Below, piece by piece: positions 1 through 8,627 of a DNA stretch of 50,510 nucleotides. The notes below the pieces were generated by a model. That model was not told the origin of the DNA and did not search any database. It was given only the letters and a program-made list of their open reading frames with translations. Origin of the DNA: Actinomycetes bacterium (lineage in GTDB: Bacteria > Actinomycetota > Acidimicrobiia > Acidimicrobiales > Ilumatobacteraceae). Position 1 is the stretch's first letter; the number at the start of each line of letters is the position of its first letter. The stretch is from contig JANYKS010000092.1 of NCBI GenBank assembly GCA_025358125.1, positions 1 to 50,510 on the forward strand, given 5' to 3'. A program made the position numbers and the translations under genes.

Positions 1-2
1 CG

Positions 3-446
3 GACGAGACGTTCTGCGGAATCTTTCCCTTCGCACGAGGGAACAACTACGGTGTCCGCTCAACCGTGTGGCACCGAGTCGGTCCGCTCATGGAGGGTTA
101 TTCAGCATGCGAAGACATCGAGTTCTCGTTGCGATGCTGGATCAACAACATCAAGATCGTCAGTCTCCCCGACGCCGTGGTGCACTACCGCTATCGGCAA
201 TCAGCGAGGGATCTGTGGCGGCAAGGCTGGAGATATGGGACCCATCGCCCGATGATTGCCCGAATGCTGCGAGATGCCGGGAGACCGACACCGCCACGAT
301 TCTCAGGGTGGAAATCATGGGTGCTACTGGTGCTGACCATTCCGAAGGCGGTGACCCGCCACGGGCGCGCAAATTGGCTGTGGGTGGCCGCGAACCGGTT
401 CGGACAGGTCGCCGGTTCCATACGACACCGGATAATCATGCTCTGA
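3..446 (+). CDS. Glycosyltransferase family 2, C-terminal part (cut by window edge)
   Basis: The reading frame is already open at the first bases, so the N-terminus lies outside the window. About 147 residues remain. The segment ACEDIEFSLR, near residue 40, is the acidic ED-containing motif seen at the catalytic base position of GT2 enzymes such as rhamnosyl or galactofuranosyl transferases, and a basic, amphipathic C-terminal tail follows. GT2 enzymes transfer sugars from nucleotide donors to lipid-linked or glycan acceptors at the cytoplasmic face. Its position just upstream of the Wzc-like gene on the same strand supports a role in exopolysaccharide assembly. Donor and acceptor cannot be told from this fragment. 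Confidence 0.75.
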   Translation, partial: DETFCGIFPFARGNNYGVRSTVWHRVGPLMEGYSACEDIEFSLRCWINNIKIVSLPDAVVHYRYRQSARDLWRQGWRYGTHRPMIARMLRDAGRPTPPRFSGWKSWVLLVLTIPKAVTRHGRANWLWVAANRFGQVAGSIRHRIIML

Positions 447-531
447 GGTACCACATTGACCTCCGGTGGGTAGTGACACGCAAGCGCTCGTGCGGCTGAG
501 TACGCTAGGCACACTCGAAGTTTCAAACCTT

Positions 532-2151
532 ATGAACAACTCCACGGCCCTCGGGGCCATCCGGCGGCGCTGGTGGGTCATCATCCTGCTGGCGGGAATT
601 GGGGCAGCGCTCGGTGCGCTGCCCCAGCCCGCGCGCGTTGAACAGCAATCGAAGCTCACGCGTTACACGGCGACGCACACGCTGCTCGTAAACAACACCG
701 ACGCGTTGCAAGGCGCCGGCACGGCCATTTCACCCAATCAGGTTCCTCTGCTCGCGACCACAGGTGAGGTCCCCAAGCGGGTGGCCGAGAAAATCCAATT
801 CGCCGGCAACTCGGCACTGCTCGCAAGTCAGGTCACAGTGGCCTTCGACCCACAAACGGGCGCGTTGACGGTGGTCACGACTCAGGACTCTGCCCCGCAG
901 GCCGAGCTCGTCGCGAACACATTCGCCGACGTGCTCAACAGTTACCTCGCCGAACGCCAAGACATCGTTTATCAGGGGCGGCTGGCAGCCTCTAGCACAC
1001 GTCTGGACGTGCTCAAGAAACACCTCGAAGACCTCAGTTCACAGCTCGCCCTCGCGAAGGGTGATCCCATCCTCACCGCTCAGGTCGACGCGGTGTCCCG
1101 TCAATACAGCGTCGCGTTCGAGCAGAACCAATTGCTGACGTCGAGCCCTCCTGTGCTTGCGTTCACGACACTGCAGCGGGCCGAGGCGGTACCCCTCGTG
1201 CAGGCCGGGGGCGGATTGAGTGCTCCCCGATCGAGAACCACGAGAGGGCTTCTCGGTCTCGTCACTGGATTGGCCGTCGGCGTCGGCGTCGCTTTGCTCC
1301 TCGGTTTGCTGGACCGCAGAATCCGGACCCGTGAGCAGGCTGAAGCGATCATGGGCATGCGTGCCCGTGTGCTGATCCCGAGAGTCAAGACCGATCGTCG
1401 CGGTCTCGTCGTGACCAACGGGAGGCACGACGCCCTGTCGGATTCGTATCGCACGCTGCGCAACGTGGTCGATTTCATCCAAGGCAGCCTCGAACCCGTC
1501 GATCGAGCTCGAATCACGGTCGTCGTGTCTCCGGGCCCGGCCGAGGGAAAGACCTCGATGGCCGCCAACCTCGCTGCCGCGATGGTCGAGACCGGCCAGC
1601 ACACGATCGTCGTGAACACCGACTTCCGACGGCCACGCCTCGCGGGTTTCGTCGCTGAAGGACCCATAGTTCTGTTGCCGATCGAGCTCGAAGACGTCGA
1701 CACGCTCGATCCACGCTTGCTCTTGGCCGACACGGTGGAACCGAACCTCGCGCTGCTCGACCTCAGTACGCTGAACGCCTCGGCCGGCGAACTCGTGCGA
1801 GCAACAGCTCACGTCTTGCCGAAGCTGGCGGAGTCCGCGGACGCCATCGTTGTCGATACCTCGCCAGTCGGGGCAACGGCCGAGGTACTCGAAATGGTTC
1901 CCCTGGCCGACGTGATCGTGGTGGTAGTGCGCATCGGAAGCACGTCGATCAACACCGCCGTGCGCACGATTGCGATCCTGCGCGACCTCACGACAGCCCC
2001 AATGGTGCTGGTGCTGACGGGCCTCAAACCCGAACGCAACACGTATTACGAGTACGCGGATCGGCGACCGGTCGAGCGCGGTGTGATCCCGTCTGGCACT
2101 CGTGCCGCACGGCGGACGACGTGGAGGCGCCACCGCGAGAAGGTGGGATGA
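532..2151 (+). CDS. Wzc/CapB-like polysaccharide co-polymerase with tyrosine-kinase-type ATPase domain
   Basis: A 539-residue protein. An N-terminal membrane segment (residues about 12-32) is followed by a short Wzz-like extracytoplasmic part, a second hydrophobic segment near residues 235-255 and a cytoplasmic P-loop ATPase domain. Walker A is GPAEGKTS near residue 335, the A' strand is VVNTDFRRPR (families usually have VDADxRRP), and Walker B is VVDTSPV near residue 440. The C-terminus carries a small tyrosine cluster, YYEY at about 505-508, the usual autophosphorylation zone. Such proteins set polymer chain length and are switched by a Wzb phosphatase, for which a candidate lies at 12990. 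I chose the ATG at 532 over an upstream GTG at 466 because family similarity starts there; no strong ribosome site is visible. Confidence 0.85.
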   Translation: MNNSTALGAIRRRWWVIILLAGIGAALGALPQPARVEQQSKLTRYTATHTLLVNNTDALQGAGTAISPNQVPLLATTGEVPKRVAEKIQFAGNSALLASQVTVAFDPQTGALTVVTTQDSAPQAELVANTFADVLNSYLAERQDIVYQGRLAASSTRLDVLKKHLEDLSSQLALAKGDPILTAQVDAVSRQYSVAFEQNQLLTSSPPVLAFTTLQRAEAVPLVQAGGGLSAPRSRTTRGLLGLVTGLAVGVGVALLLGLLDRRIRTREQAEAIMGMRARVLIPRVKTDRRGLVVTNGRHDALSDSYRTLRNVVDFIQGSLEPVDRARITVVVSPGPAEGKTSMAANLAAAMVETGQHTIVVNTDFRRPRLAGFVAEGPIVLLPIELEDVDTLDPRLLLADTVEPNLALLDLSTLNASAGELVRATAHVLPKLAESADAIVVDTSPVGATAEVLEMVPLADVIVVVVRIGSTSINTAVRTIAILRDLTTAPMVLVLTGLKPERNTYYEYADRRPVERGVIPSGTRAARRTTWRRHREKVG

Positions 2152-3635
2152 ACACGAGATTCGGCGAGCAAGGCATCATCGGCTTGGCCATCGCCTATCT
2201 GGTCGCCCTCAGTTGGTCGATCAGCAACATCTCATACGACATCTGGGGAGTCTTCATCGTCCTCCCCCCGCTCGCTCTACTCGGCATATTCGGAGTTCGC
2301 CGAATGTTCTCCGGCGAGTTACAACCGATCGCAAAGATCATGTACCTCGGCCTTGCGGCGAAGTTCGCCGGCGCGTGCGCCAAATATTTCGTGTCGTTCG
2401 ACACCTACGGTGGCTTCACCGACGCCGAGGAATACCACATCTATGCCCGCGCTGCGGCCAGCAAGGTGTGGGGCGGACAAGCGAACATTTCGACGGTGTT
2501 GCCAGGCGGTACGGGAACGCATTTCATGGAACGCTTCACGTCGTTTCTGTACACGCTCATCGGCTCCAGCAAGCTGGCGGGCTACTTCGTGTTCGCATGG
2601 ATGGCGTTCTGGGGAATCGCGTTCTTCGTGAAGGCCGGATGCATCGCAATTCCCCGATTGGCCCAGCGACGCTACGCGGTGCTGTGCGTACTAGCCCCCA
2701 GCATCGTGTACTGGCCGTCGTCGATCGGCAAGGAAGCGCTCATGATGTTTGCCCTGGGGATTGGCACCTATGGCATTGCCCGCTTGCTGGCGCGTTCCGG
2801 TTTTTTCCAGCCGCTTGTTCTAGTTCTCGTCGGCCTCGGTCTCGCCGGTCTCGTGCGCCCTCACATGGCGGCCATCTGGCTCGCAGCCTTGTTGCCGACG
2901 CTTCTCATGACCCTGTTCCGTGGCCGCCAGGGGCGCGATCAGGGCCGTAGTGCTGTGGCGGATCGATTTGTATTGCTCGTGATCATTGGTCTTGCAGCGG
3001 TAGCGCTCGTCGCCGTTGGGTCGGCCACAGTGCGCTACCTCCATCCGAGCAGCGATGAGAAGGCCTCCGGAAACACCATCACGGCAATCCTCAAAGAAAC
3101 GACCCGCCGCACCTCAAAGGCAGGCTCGAACTTTACCCCCCCGGCGATCAACGGCCCGACCGACTGGGCAAAGGCATCGGTGCGCACTTTGCTCCGGCCG
3201 CTGCTGATCGAGGCAAACGGCGTTGGCCAACTCCTTTCAGCGCTCGAACTGACCGCGTTCATTCTGCTGTGCATGGCGTGCTACAGACGGGTGTTGAACG
3301 TTCCGCGCCTCCTGCTCACGAATCCCTTTGTCGTGTTCGCCATCGGAGCAATCTTCCTGGTCGGCCTCGCGTACTCGAGTTTCGGCAACCTGGGTGTTCT
3401 CACCCGCCAGAAATCGCTGATCCTGCCGCTGATGATGCTGATCCCCTGCGTGCCGGTGCGCTCGTACAAGCGCGATCCCGAGCGGACAGCGGACGTGGCT
3501 CAGAACAACTCGACGTCTCCCAGCGTGAGGCCCCAGTTGGATAGCGGTGGCATCCCGGCGTCGTTGACTGCCCGCCAGGCGAGGACCGGACCACCGTGGG
3601 GCAACGGGGCGAAGCCGGCAGTCGGGCGAGGTTGA
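2148..3635 (+). CDS. Polytopic membrane protein, Wzy/O-antigen-polymerase-like
   Basis: About 495 residues with roughly ten hydrophobic segments up to residue about 440. The ATG overlaps the stop of the Wzc-like gene (ATGA), with GAGAAGG just upstream, so translation is probably coupled. Position next to the co-polymerase, size and topology fit a polysaccharide polymerase (Wzy) or a related ligase, but no diagnostic motif is visible and the call rests on context. The last 45 residues or so are hydrophilic, Pro/Gly/Ser-rich and unlike the rest. They are encoded in a 136-bp stretch that also encodes the C-terminus of the convergent gene on the other strand. Confidence 0.6.
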   Translation: MNTRFGEQGIIGLAIAYLVALSWSISNISYDIWGVFIVLPPLALLGIFGVRRMFSGELQPIAKIMYLGLAAKFAGACAKYFVSFDTYGGFTDAEEYHIYARAAASKVWGGQANISTVLPGGTGTHFMERFTSFLYTLIGSSKLAGYFVFAWMAFWGIAFFVKAGCIAIPRLAQRRYAVLCVLAPSIVYWPSSIGKEALMMFALGIGTYGIARLLARSGFFQPLVLVLVGLGLAGLVRPHMAAIWLAALLPTLLMTLFRGRQGRDQGRSAVADRFVLLVIIGLAAVALVAVGSATVRYLHPSSDEKASGNTITAILKETTRRTSKAGSNFTPPAINGPTDWAKASVRTLLRPLLIEANGVGQLLSALELTAFILLCMACYRRVLNVPRLLLTNPFVVFAIGAIFLVGLAYSSFGNLGVLTRQKSLILPLMMLIPCVPVRSYKRDPERTADVAQNNSTSPSVRPQLDSGGIPASLTARQARTGPPWGNGAKPAVGRG

Positions 3636-5611
3636 CCGATCCGGATTGCGTAGTCGGCGCCGGCCTGGCGCGCAGCGGTAGCGGCGACTCGGTCGATGGC
3701 CGTCGGCTCACCGAAACCCGCGACCAGAGCGAGTTCCAACGCCTTGCCCCGTCGGCGGGCGCGGACGACGATCGCCGTGTTGTCGTCGTCGATCACGCGG
3801 TAGCCGAGCAACGGTGTGCCGAAACGCCACGACAGGAATTCGTCGTCGATCCGGGTGCGTAGCTCCCTCACGTCGACGGCCGGACTGAGTCGCCCGTCGA
3901 CACCCTTGCGTGCGAGCCAGGTGGGGAACGCCTCGCCGATCGTCAGTTCTCGCGACCAACGTTCGGCCGGCACCCTCGACCGCAGCGAGCGCACCACTCC
4001 CCCGGCACCGGTGAACCGAACCGCCGCCGGTAGGTGCCCGACCTCTCGCCACCCCATCTTCAAGTAGCCGGGCCGGCTCTGGCTGTTGGGCGTGTTGAAC
4101 ACGAAGTCGATCCCTTCGGCACGCATCTGCTCGAGCCCCTGCAGCGTCAAGGATCGGAACAGGCCGCGGCCCTGATAATCGGGATCCGTAGCGGTGTCGA
4201 CGGCCCGCACCGCGCGCAGCACATGCCCGCCTCGGACGAACTCCCACCGCATGAACGTGCGGAAAGCCACGATCCGGCCGGCATCGGTGGCGACCCACAT
4301 CGGCGATGGTCCGAACGGGTTCTCGTCGTGCTTCCAGGCGAACAGCGCCGGATAGCGCTGATCACCGTCACCGCCGAGCGAGCGCTCCAGCAGGGCGAGA
4401 ATGTCGGATCGGTCGCCGGGGCTCGCTGCTCTGATATCGAGTCCTGCGGGCCCCGCGCCACGCTTCGGACCGACCGGTGTCGGGGCAGGTTCGCCAGCCT
4501 CCTGCGGTGCGACTTTGCTCTGGTAGATCGCCTCCATCGACGCTGTTGTCCGACCGACGTCGAACCCCTTTGCCCGTTCTCGTGAAGCGGCGCCGAGTCG
4601 GGCCCGCAGGTCGGGTTCGGCCACGAGTCGATCGATCGCATCGGCAAGCGCGACGGCATCACGCGCCGGCACGAGCAGCGCATCGATGCCTTCGCGCAAC
4701 TCCTCCGCGACGCCACCAACGTTCGTGGCCACAATCGGCAGGCCGAGCGCAAGCGCCTCCATCAGGGCCACCGGCAGGCCCTCCCACTGCGACGCCAGCG
4801 TGAACACGTCGCACCCGCCCATCACCCGCACGGCGTCCTTGCGGAAGCCGGTGAGAATCACACGATCATCGAGACCCAATTCATGTCGCAGTGCGTGCAC
4901 TTCCCTCTCCTCAGGACCCTGGCCGACGGCGACGAACCGCACGCTGCGGCCCCGATCGGCGAGCACCTTGGCGGCGCCGAGCAGGTTCGGGTAGTCCTTC
5001 TGGGGCCGGAAGTTGGCGACGGTGCCGACGATGAACTCGTCCTCGCTGATGCCCAACTCGGCCCGCACCGCGGACCGATCAGCCAGCGCCGCCGCTGTCG
5101 CGGCAACATCGATCCCGTGGCGCACCGTCACCGCCCGACGAGAAACCGGGCCGCGCATCGACCCGCGCACTTCGTCGGTCACGGCAATCGCGTCGTCGTC
5201 CCAGCGGCTCGTCAGCCGATTGAGCAGGCGGGTCGGCAGCCGGTGGGTGGCCCAACGATTGTGCTCGGTGCTCACGAGATGGGGGCGACTCGCGTTTGGC
5301 ATGGATCGCGCGGCAAGCCGCGCCACGGACCCCGGCAGCGGCGAATGCACGTGCACCACGTCCCACTCGCCGGATCGGATGAGTCGAGCGAGCCGAAAGG
5401 GCCAGAGGTGGTCGCTGCGACGGTTGCTGAGGCAGACGGTACGCACACCCGCCTGCTCGAGTTGTTCGACGAGGTGGTCCTTCCACGGCAGCACGAAGGC
5501 GCACTCGATGTGGAAGCGCTCGTGATCGTGCGCCCGTGCGGCAGCGGCCAGCAGATGCTCGGCACCGCCAGGACCGAGACCTTTGATCACCCACAGCACG
5601 CGAATCGCCAC
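3500..5611 (-). CDS. Fusion of GT4 glycosyltransferase and GNAT-type acetyltransferase
   Basis: 703 residues. Residues 1-365 are a GT-B fold GT4 enzyme: N-terminal GLGPGGAEHLL, then the ExxxxxxxE motif starting EGLPVALME at about 277-285. After a Pro/Gly/Ala linker (about 368-390), residues 391-703 resemble a GNAT acyltransferase, with the acetyl-CoA loop YQGRGLF at about 479-485. GT4 enzymes use nucleotide-sugar donors at the cytoplasmic membrane face; the GNAT half could acetylate an amino sugar, the step expected after the DegT aminotransferase encoded at 11631. The GTG start is preceded by TAACGT six bases upstream, predicting a leaderless transcript. It runs opposite to its neighbours and overlaps the preceding gene's 3' end. 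Confidence 0.85.
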   Translation of the reverse strand: MAIRVLWVIKGLGPGGAEHLLAAAARAHDHERFHIECAFVLPWKDHLVEQLEQAGVRTVCLSNRRSDHLWPFRLARLIRSGEWDVVHVHSPLPGSVARLAARSMPNASRPHLVSTEHNRWATHRLPTRLLNRLTSRWDDDAIAVTDEVRGSMRGPVSRRAVTVRHGIDVAATAAALADRSAVRAELGISEDEFIVGTVANFRPQKDYPNLLGAAKVLADRGRSVRFVAVGQGPEEREVHALRHELGLDDRVILTGFRKDAVRVMGGCDVFTLASQWEGLPVALMEALALGLPIVATNVGGVAEELREGIDALLVPARDAVALADAIDRLVAEPDLRARLGAASRERAKGFDVGRTTASMEAIYQSKVAPQEAGEPAPTPVGPKRGAGPAGLDIRAASPGDRSDILALLERSLGGDGDQRYPALFAWKHDENPFGPSPMWVATDAGRIVAFRTFMRWEFVRGGHVLRAVRAVDTATDPDYQGRGLFRSLTLQGLEQMRAEGIDFVFNTPNSQSRPGYLKMGWREVGHLPAAVRFTGAGGVVRSLRSRVPAERWSRELTIGEAFPTWLARKGVDGRLSPAVDVRELRTRIDDEFLSWRFGTPLLGYRVIDDDNTAIVVRARRRGKALELALVAGFGEPTAIDRVAATAARQAGADYAIRIGQPRPTAGFAPLPHGGPVLAWRAVNDAGMPPLSNWGLTLGDVELF

Positions 5612-5617
5612 CCCCGG

Positions 5618-5623
5618 ACGTTA
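5618..5623 (-). promoter_or_regulatory. Predicted -10 box (TAACGT) of the GT4-GNAT gene
   Basis: TAACGT lies six bases before the GTG start. Transcription starting about 6-7 bases downstream of a TANNNT -10 box would begin at the start codon, giving a leaderless mRNA. No ribosome binding site is present. The rest of the 186-bp divergent spacer up to 5797 holds no gene that I can see. Confidence 0.5.
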
Positions 5624-5797
5624 GCGTGGCGGCGGTTGACGACCGGCGAGGCCCACATCGGCGGGCGAGGGTCGACATGCCGATCTTTCGTCACAGTCCC
5701 TGCCGAAATGCTCATCTCCCGGCGCGCGCGTGCCGAATAACCTCTCAGGTCGATTCGTCAACGGATCGGCACGTTCATCCCCGAAGCGGACGGTCCA

Positions 5798-7681
5798 ATG
5801 CAAGACATCGAAGTGCCGGCACGGCAAAAACTCTGGACGCGTCTCGCGTCGCGGACCGTGCAGATGCGCAGCGACTTCGTCATCGCCCTACTCGATCTGG
5901 CCGTCGCAGCGTGCGCGTACACGTCGATGCTCGTGCTCCGGTTCGACGGGTCCGTGCCCGGCTCGTTCTGGTCGGCGTACCGCTCGTTCCTGCCGTTTGC
6001 CCTCGCAGTCGTGCTGGTCAGCAACTCGGCGCTCGGTCTGTATGGACAACTGTGGCGCCACGCCAGCATCCACGAAGCGCGACGACTCGTGTGGTCCGGC
6101 GCGCTGATCATCGCCGTCCTGGTCGTGATGGAATCGATCGACCGGCAAATGCCCTACTCGGTCGTCTTCAGCGGATCGTTGGTCGCGACCTTCCTGATGG
6201 CGATGCTCCGGTTCCAATCACGGTTGTTCTCGTTCCGTCGGACCGGCGAGCAACCGGGCCTGCGGGTGGTCGTCATCGGCGCCGGCGACGCGGGAGCAAG
6301 TCTCGTCGCCGACATGCTGCGCAGCCCGCGCGCCGGCTTTCGACCAGTGGCAGTGCTCGACGAAGACGCGTCGCGCCACAGGCGTTCGTTCATGGGCATC
6401 GCCGTCCACGGCGGTATCGCGGATCTTCCCGAAGTCGTTCGCGTCACGGGCGCTCACCTCGCGGTGTTCGCGATGACGAACGCCACAAGGGAGACGATCC
6501 GGGCAGCCGCGGCAGCCGCCGAGGCCGCCGACGTCGCGCTGAAGATCGTCCCCGGAATCGGCTCGGCGATGCGCGGCGGGGCGTCGCTGCGAGATCTGCG
6601 TGACCTGCGGATCGAAGACCTGCTCGGGCGCGAACAGATCACGACCGACCTCGATGCGGTCAGTTCGATGCTCACCGGCCGGTGCGTGCTGATCACCGGT
6701 GCCGGCGGCTCGATCGGCTCCGAGATCGCACGCCAGGTCGCGGCGAGCGGCCCGCAACGGCTGGTGCTCGTCGACCACGACGAGACCCATCTCCACGACG
6801 TGGCCGCCGAACTCGACGGGCCGATCGTGCAGGTGCTCGCGGACATCCGCAACCGCCGCCAGATGCGGGCGGTGTTCACGACCCATCGACCGACCGTGGT
6901 CTTCCACGCAGCGGCCCACAAACACGTGCCGCTGTTGGAGGCGCACCCTGGCGAAGCGGTGAGTACGAACGTGGTCGGCACCTCGAACGTGCTCGACTGC
7001 GCACTCGAGGTGGGCGTCGAGCGGCTCGTGTTCATCTCCACCGACAAGGCCGTGTACCCGTCGTCGGTGATGGGCGCCTCGAAGCGGATCTGCGAACAGC
7101 TCGTCATCACTCGCGCCCCAAAGCATGCTGCCTATTGCGCGGTCCGTTTCGGCAACGTGCTCGGGAGTCGGGGCAGTGTGGTCCCCACGTTCATGCGCCA
7201 GATCGACGCCGGAGGCCCGGTCACCGTCACCGACCGGCGGATGACCCGGTTCTTCATGACGATCAGAGAGGCCGTGCAGTTGGTGCTGCAGGCCGCCGCG
7301 CTGGCCGACCCGGGCAGCGGCGGCGAGGTGTTCATGCTCGACATGGGTGAGCCGGTCGTCATCTACGACCTCGCCGAACGGATGATCCGCCTGTCGGGGC
7401 GCAAGCCCGGCGACGACATCGAGATCCGGATCACCGGCACCAGGCCCGGCGAGAAGTTGGTCGAAGAGCTGACCGCCCTCGACGAGCGGGAAACGCCGAC
7501 GGTGCACCCGTCGATCCGCCGGGTCGCGCCGATCGCGATCGATCCGAATGTGCTCGAGCGAGGGGTGCTCGAACTCGCCCACCATGCCGCCGAACTCGAC
7601 GACCTTTGTTGCGGCGAACTGCTCCACCGCCTCGCTGTTCATGAGCAGCCATCAGCGTGGCCGCTGCGCCCCTCCGCGTAG
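5798..7681 (+). CDS. UDP-sugar 4,6-dehydratase, CapD/PglF/FlaA1-like, membrane-bound form
   Basis: 627 residues. The N-terminal 120 residues contain about four membrane segments, followed by a first Rossmann-like segment (VVVIGAGDAGAS, near 155-166) and the catalytic SDR domain with TGAGGSIG at 300-307, TDK at 415-417 and the MxxxK form of the active site (MGASK, 425-429) typical of the PglF/WbpM branch, where Met replaces Tyr. These enzymes turn UDP-GlcNAc into UDP-4-keto-6-deoxy sugars. One oddity is STDKAVYPSS where relatives mostly have NPTN. It is one of two such enzymes here; the other starts at 16404. The downstream epimerase gene follows closely on the same strand. Confidence 0.9.
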   Translation: MQDIEVPARQKLWTRLASRTVQMRSDFVIALLDLAVAACAYTSMLVLRFDGSVPGSFWSAYRSFLPFALAVVLVSNSALGLYGQLWRHASIHEARRLVWSGALIIAVLVVMESIDRQMPYSVVFSGSLVATFLMAMLRFQSRLFSFRRTGEQPGLRVVVIGAGDAGASLVADMLRSPRAGFRPVAVLDEDASRHRRSFMGIAVHGGIADLPEVVRVTGAHLAVFAMTNATRETIRAAAAAAEAADVALKIVPGIGSAMRGGASLRDLRDLRIEDLLGREQITTDLDAVSSMLTGRCVLITGAGGSIGSEIARQVAASGPQRLVLVDHDETHLHDVAAELDGPIVQVLADIRNRRQMRAVFTTHRPTVVFHAAAHKHVPLLEAHPGEAVSTNVVGTSNVLDCALEVGVERLVFISTDKAVYPSSVMGASKRICEQLVITRAPKHAAYCAVRFGNVLGSRGSVVPTFMRQIDAGGPVTVTDRRMTRFFMTIREAVQLVLQAAALADPGSGGEVFMLDMGEPVVIYDLAERMIRLSGRKPGDDIEIRITGTRPGEKLVEELTALDERETPTVHPSIRRVAPIAIDPNVLERGVLELAHHAAELDDLCCGELLHRLAVHEQPSAWPLRPSA

Positions 7682-7684
7682 GAT
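7679..7684 (+). promoter_or_regulatory. Predicted -10 box (TAGGAT) of the epimerase gene
   Basis: TAGGAT ends seven bases before the ATG at 7692 and overlaps the stop codon of the dehydratase gene. It predicts an internal, leaderless promoter within the operon. There is no ribosome binding site in front of this ATG. Confidence 0.5.
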
Positions 7685-7691
7685 CACACGA

Positions 7692-8627
7692 ATGCGTGTC
7701 GTGGTCACCGGCGGAGCCGGCTTCATCGGAGCGAACCTGTGCCGGCGGCTGCTGGCCACCGACGGCGTGTCGGAAGTCGTCGCGCTCGATGACCTGTCGA
7801 CCGGAGACGCCACCAACATCGACGGCCTTCCAGTCACGTTCATCGAAGGCAGCATCCTCGACGACGACGCGCTCGACACCGCGTTGATCGGCGCCGGCGC
7901 AGTGGTCCACCTCGCCGCGCTCGGCAGCGTGCCGCGCAGTGTCGCCGACCCGATGGCGAGCCATGAGGCCAACGCGACAGGCACCCTGAAAGTGCTCGAG
8001 GCCGCCCGCCGCCACGGAAATGTGCACACCATCGTCGCGAGCAGCAGCAGCGTGTACGGCTCGAACCCGGCTCTGCCCAAGCACGAAGACCTGGCCACCC
8101 GCCCCATGTCTCCCTATGCCGCGACCAAGCTGATCACCGAGGGCTATGCACTCGCATACGGCAACTCCTACGGGCTAGCAGTCCTCGCGTTCCGGTTCTT
8201 CAACGTGTTCGGCCCACTGCAGCCGGCCGGTCACGTCTACGCAGCCGTCATCCCCTCGTTCGTGGATGCCGCGCTGTCGGGCATGCCGCTGACGGTTCAC
8301 GGCGACGGCACGCAGAGCCGCGACTTCACCTACGTCGGCACGCTGACAGCCGTCCTCGCCGACGCGGTCGTCCGCAGGGTGACCAGCGCCGAGCCCGTCA
8401 ATCTCGCGTTCGGCACGCGGATCAGCCTGCTGCAGGTGATCGCCGAGCTGGAGCAGCTCGTCGGCCATCCGCTCGAGCGCCGCCACGTCGAGCCCCGCGC
8501 CGGCGACGTGCCCCACAGCCAGGCCGACAACGCCCGATTGTTGCGGCTGTTCCCCGACATCTCGCCTGTCGCGTTTGCGGACGGTTTGCGGGCGACCGTG
8601 CAATGGATGCGGTCGACCAAGTCATGA
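7692..8627 (+). CDS. NAD-dependent UDP-sugar 4-epimerase/dehydratase (extended SDR)
   Basis: 311 residues, the usual size for GalE/WbpP-like enzymes. It has the glycine-rich TGGAGFIG at residues 6-13, ASSSSVYG with the catalytic Ser/Thr region, and the active-site YxxxK as YAATK. Closest in pattern to UDP-GlcNAc or UDP-glucose 4-epimerases of polysaccharide clusters, but substrate cannot be assigned. The ATG at 7692 is chosen because the Rossmann motif must start within the first ten residues; longer upstream frames are artefacts. Its stop codon overlaps the ATG of the following DUF4012 gene (ATGA), implying coupled translation. Confidence 0.85.
   Translation: MRVVVTGGAGFIGANLCRRLLATDGVSEVVALDDLSTGDATNIDGLPVTFIEGSILDDDALDTALIGAGAVVHLAALGSVPRSVADPMASHEANATGTLKVLEAARRHGNVHTIVASSSSVYGSNPALPKHEDLATRPMSPYAATKLITEGYALAYGNSYGLAVLAFRFFNVFGPLQPAGHVYAAVIPSFVDAALSGMPLTVHGDGTQSRDFTYVGTLTAVLADAVVRRVTSAEPVNLAFGTRISLLQVIAELEQLVGHPLERRHVEPRAGDVPHSQADNARLLRLFPDISPVAFADGLRATVQWMRSTKS

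Noticed and set aside
1039..2133. Minus-strand 364-codon frame opposite the Wzc-like gene
   Set aside because: No domain and no ribosome site; the Walker motifs on the plus strand are decisive.
6218..7642. Minus-strand 474-codon frame opposite the first dehydratase
   Set aside because: His/Asp/Arg-rich composition typical of antisense shadow; no recognisable domain.
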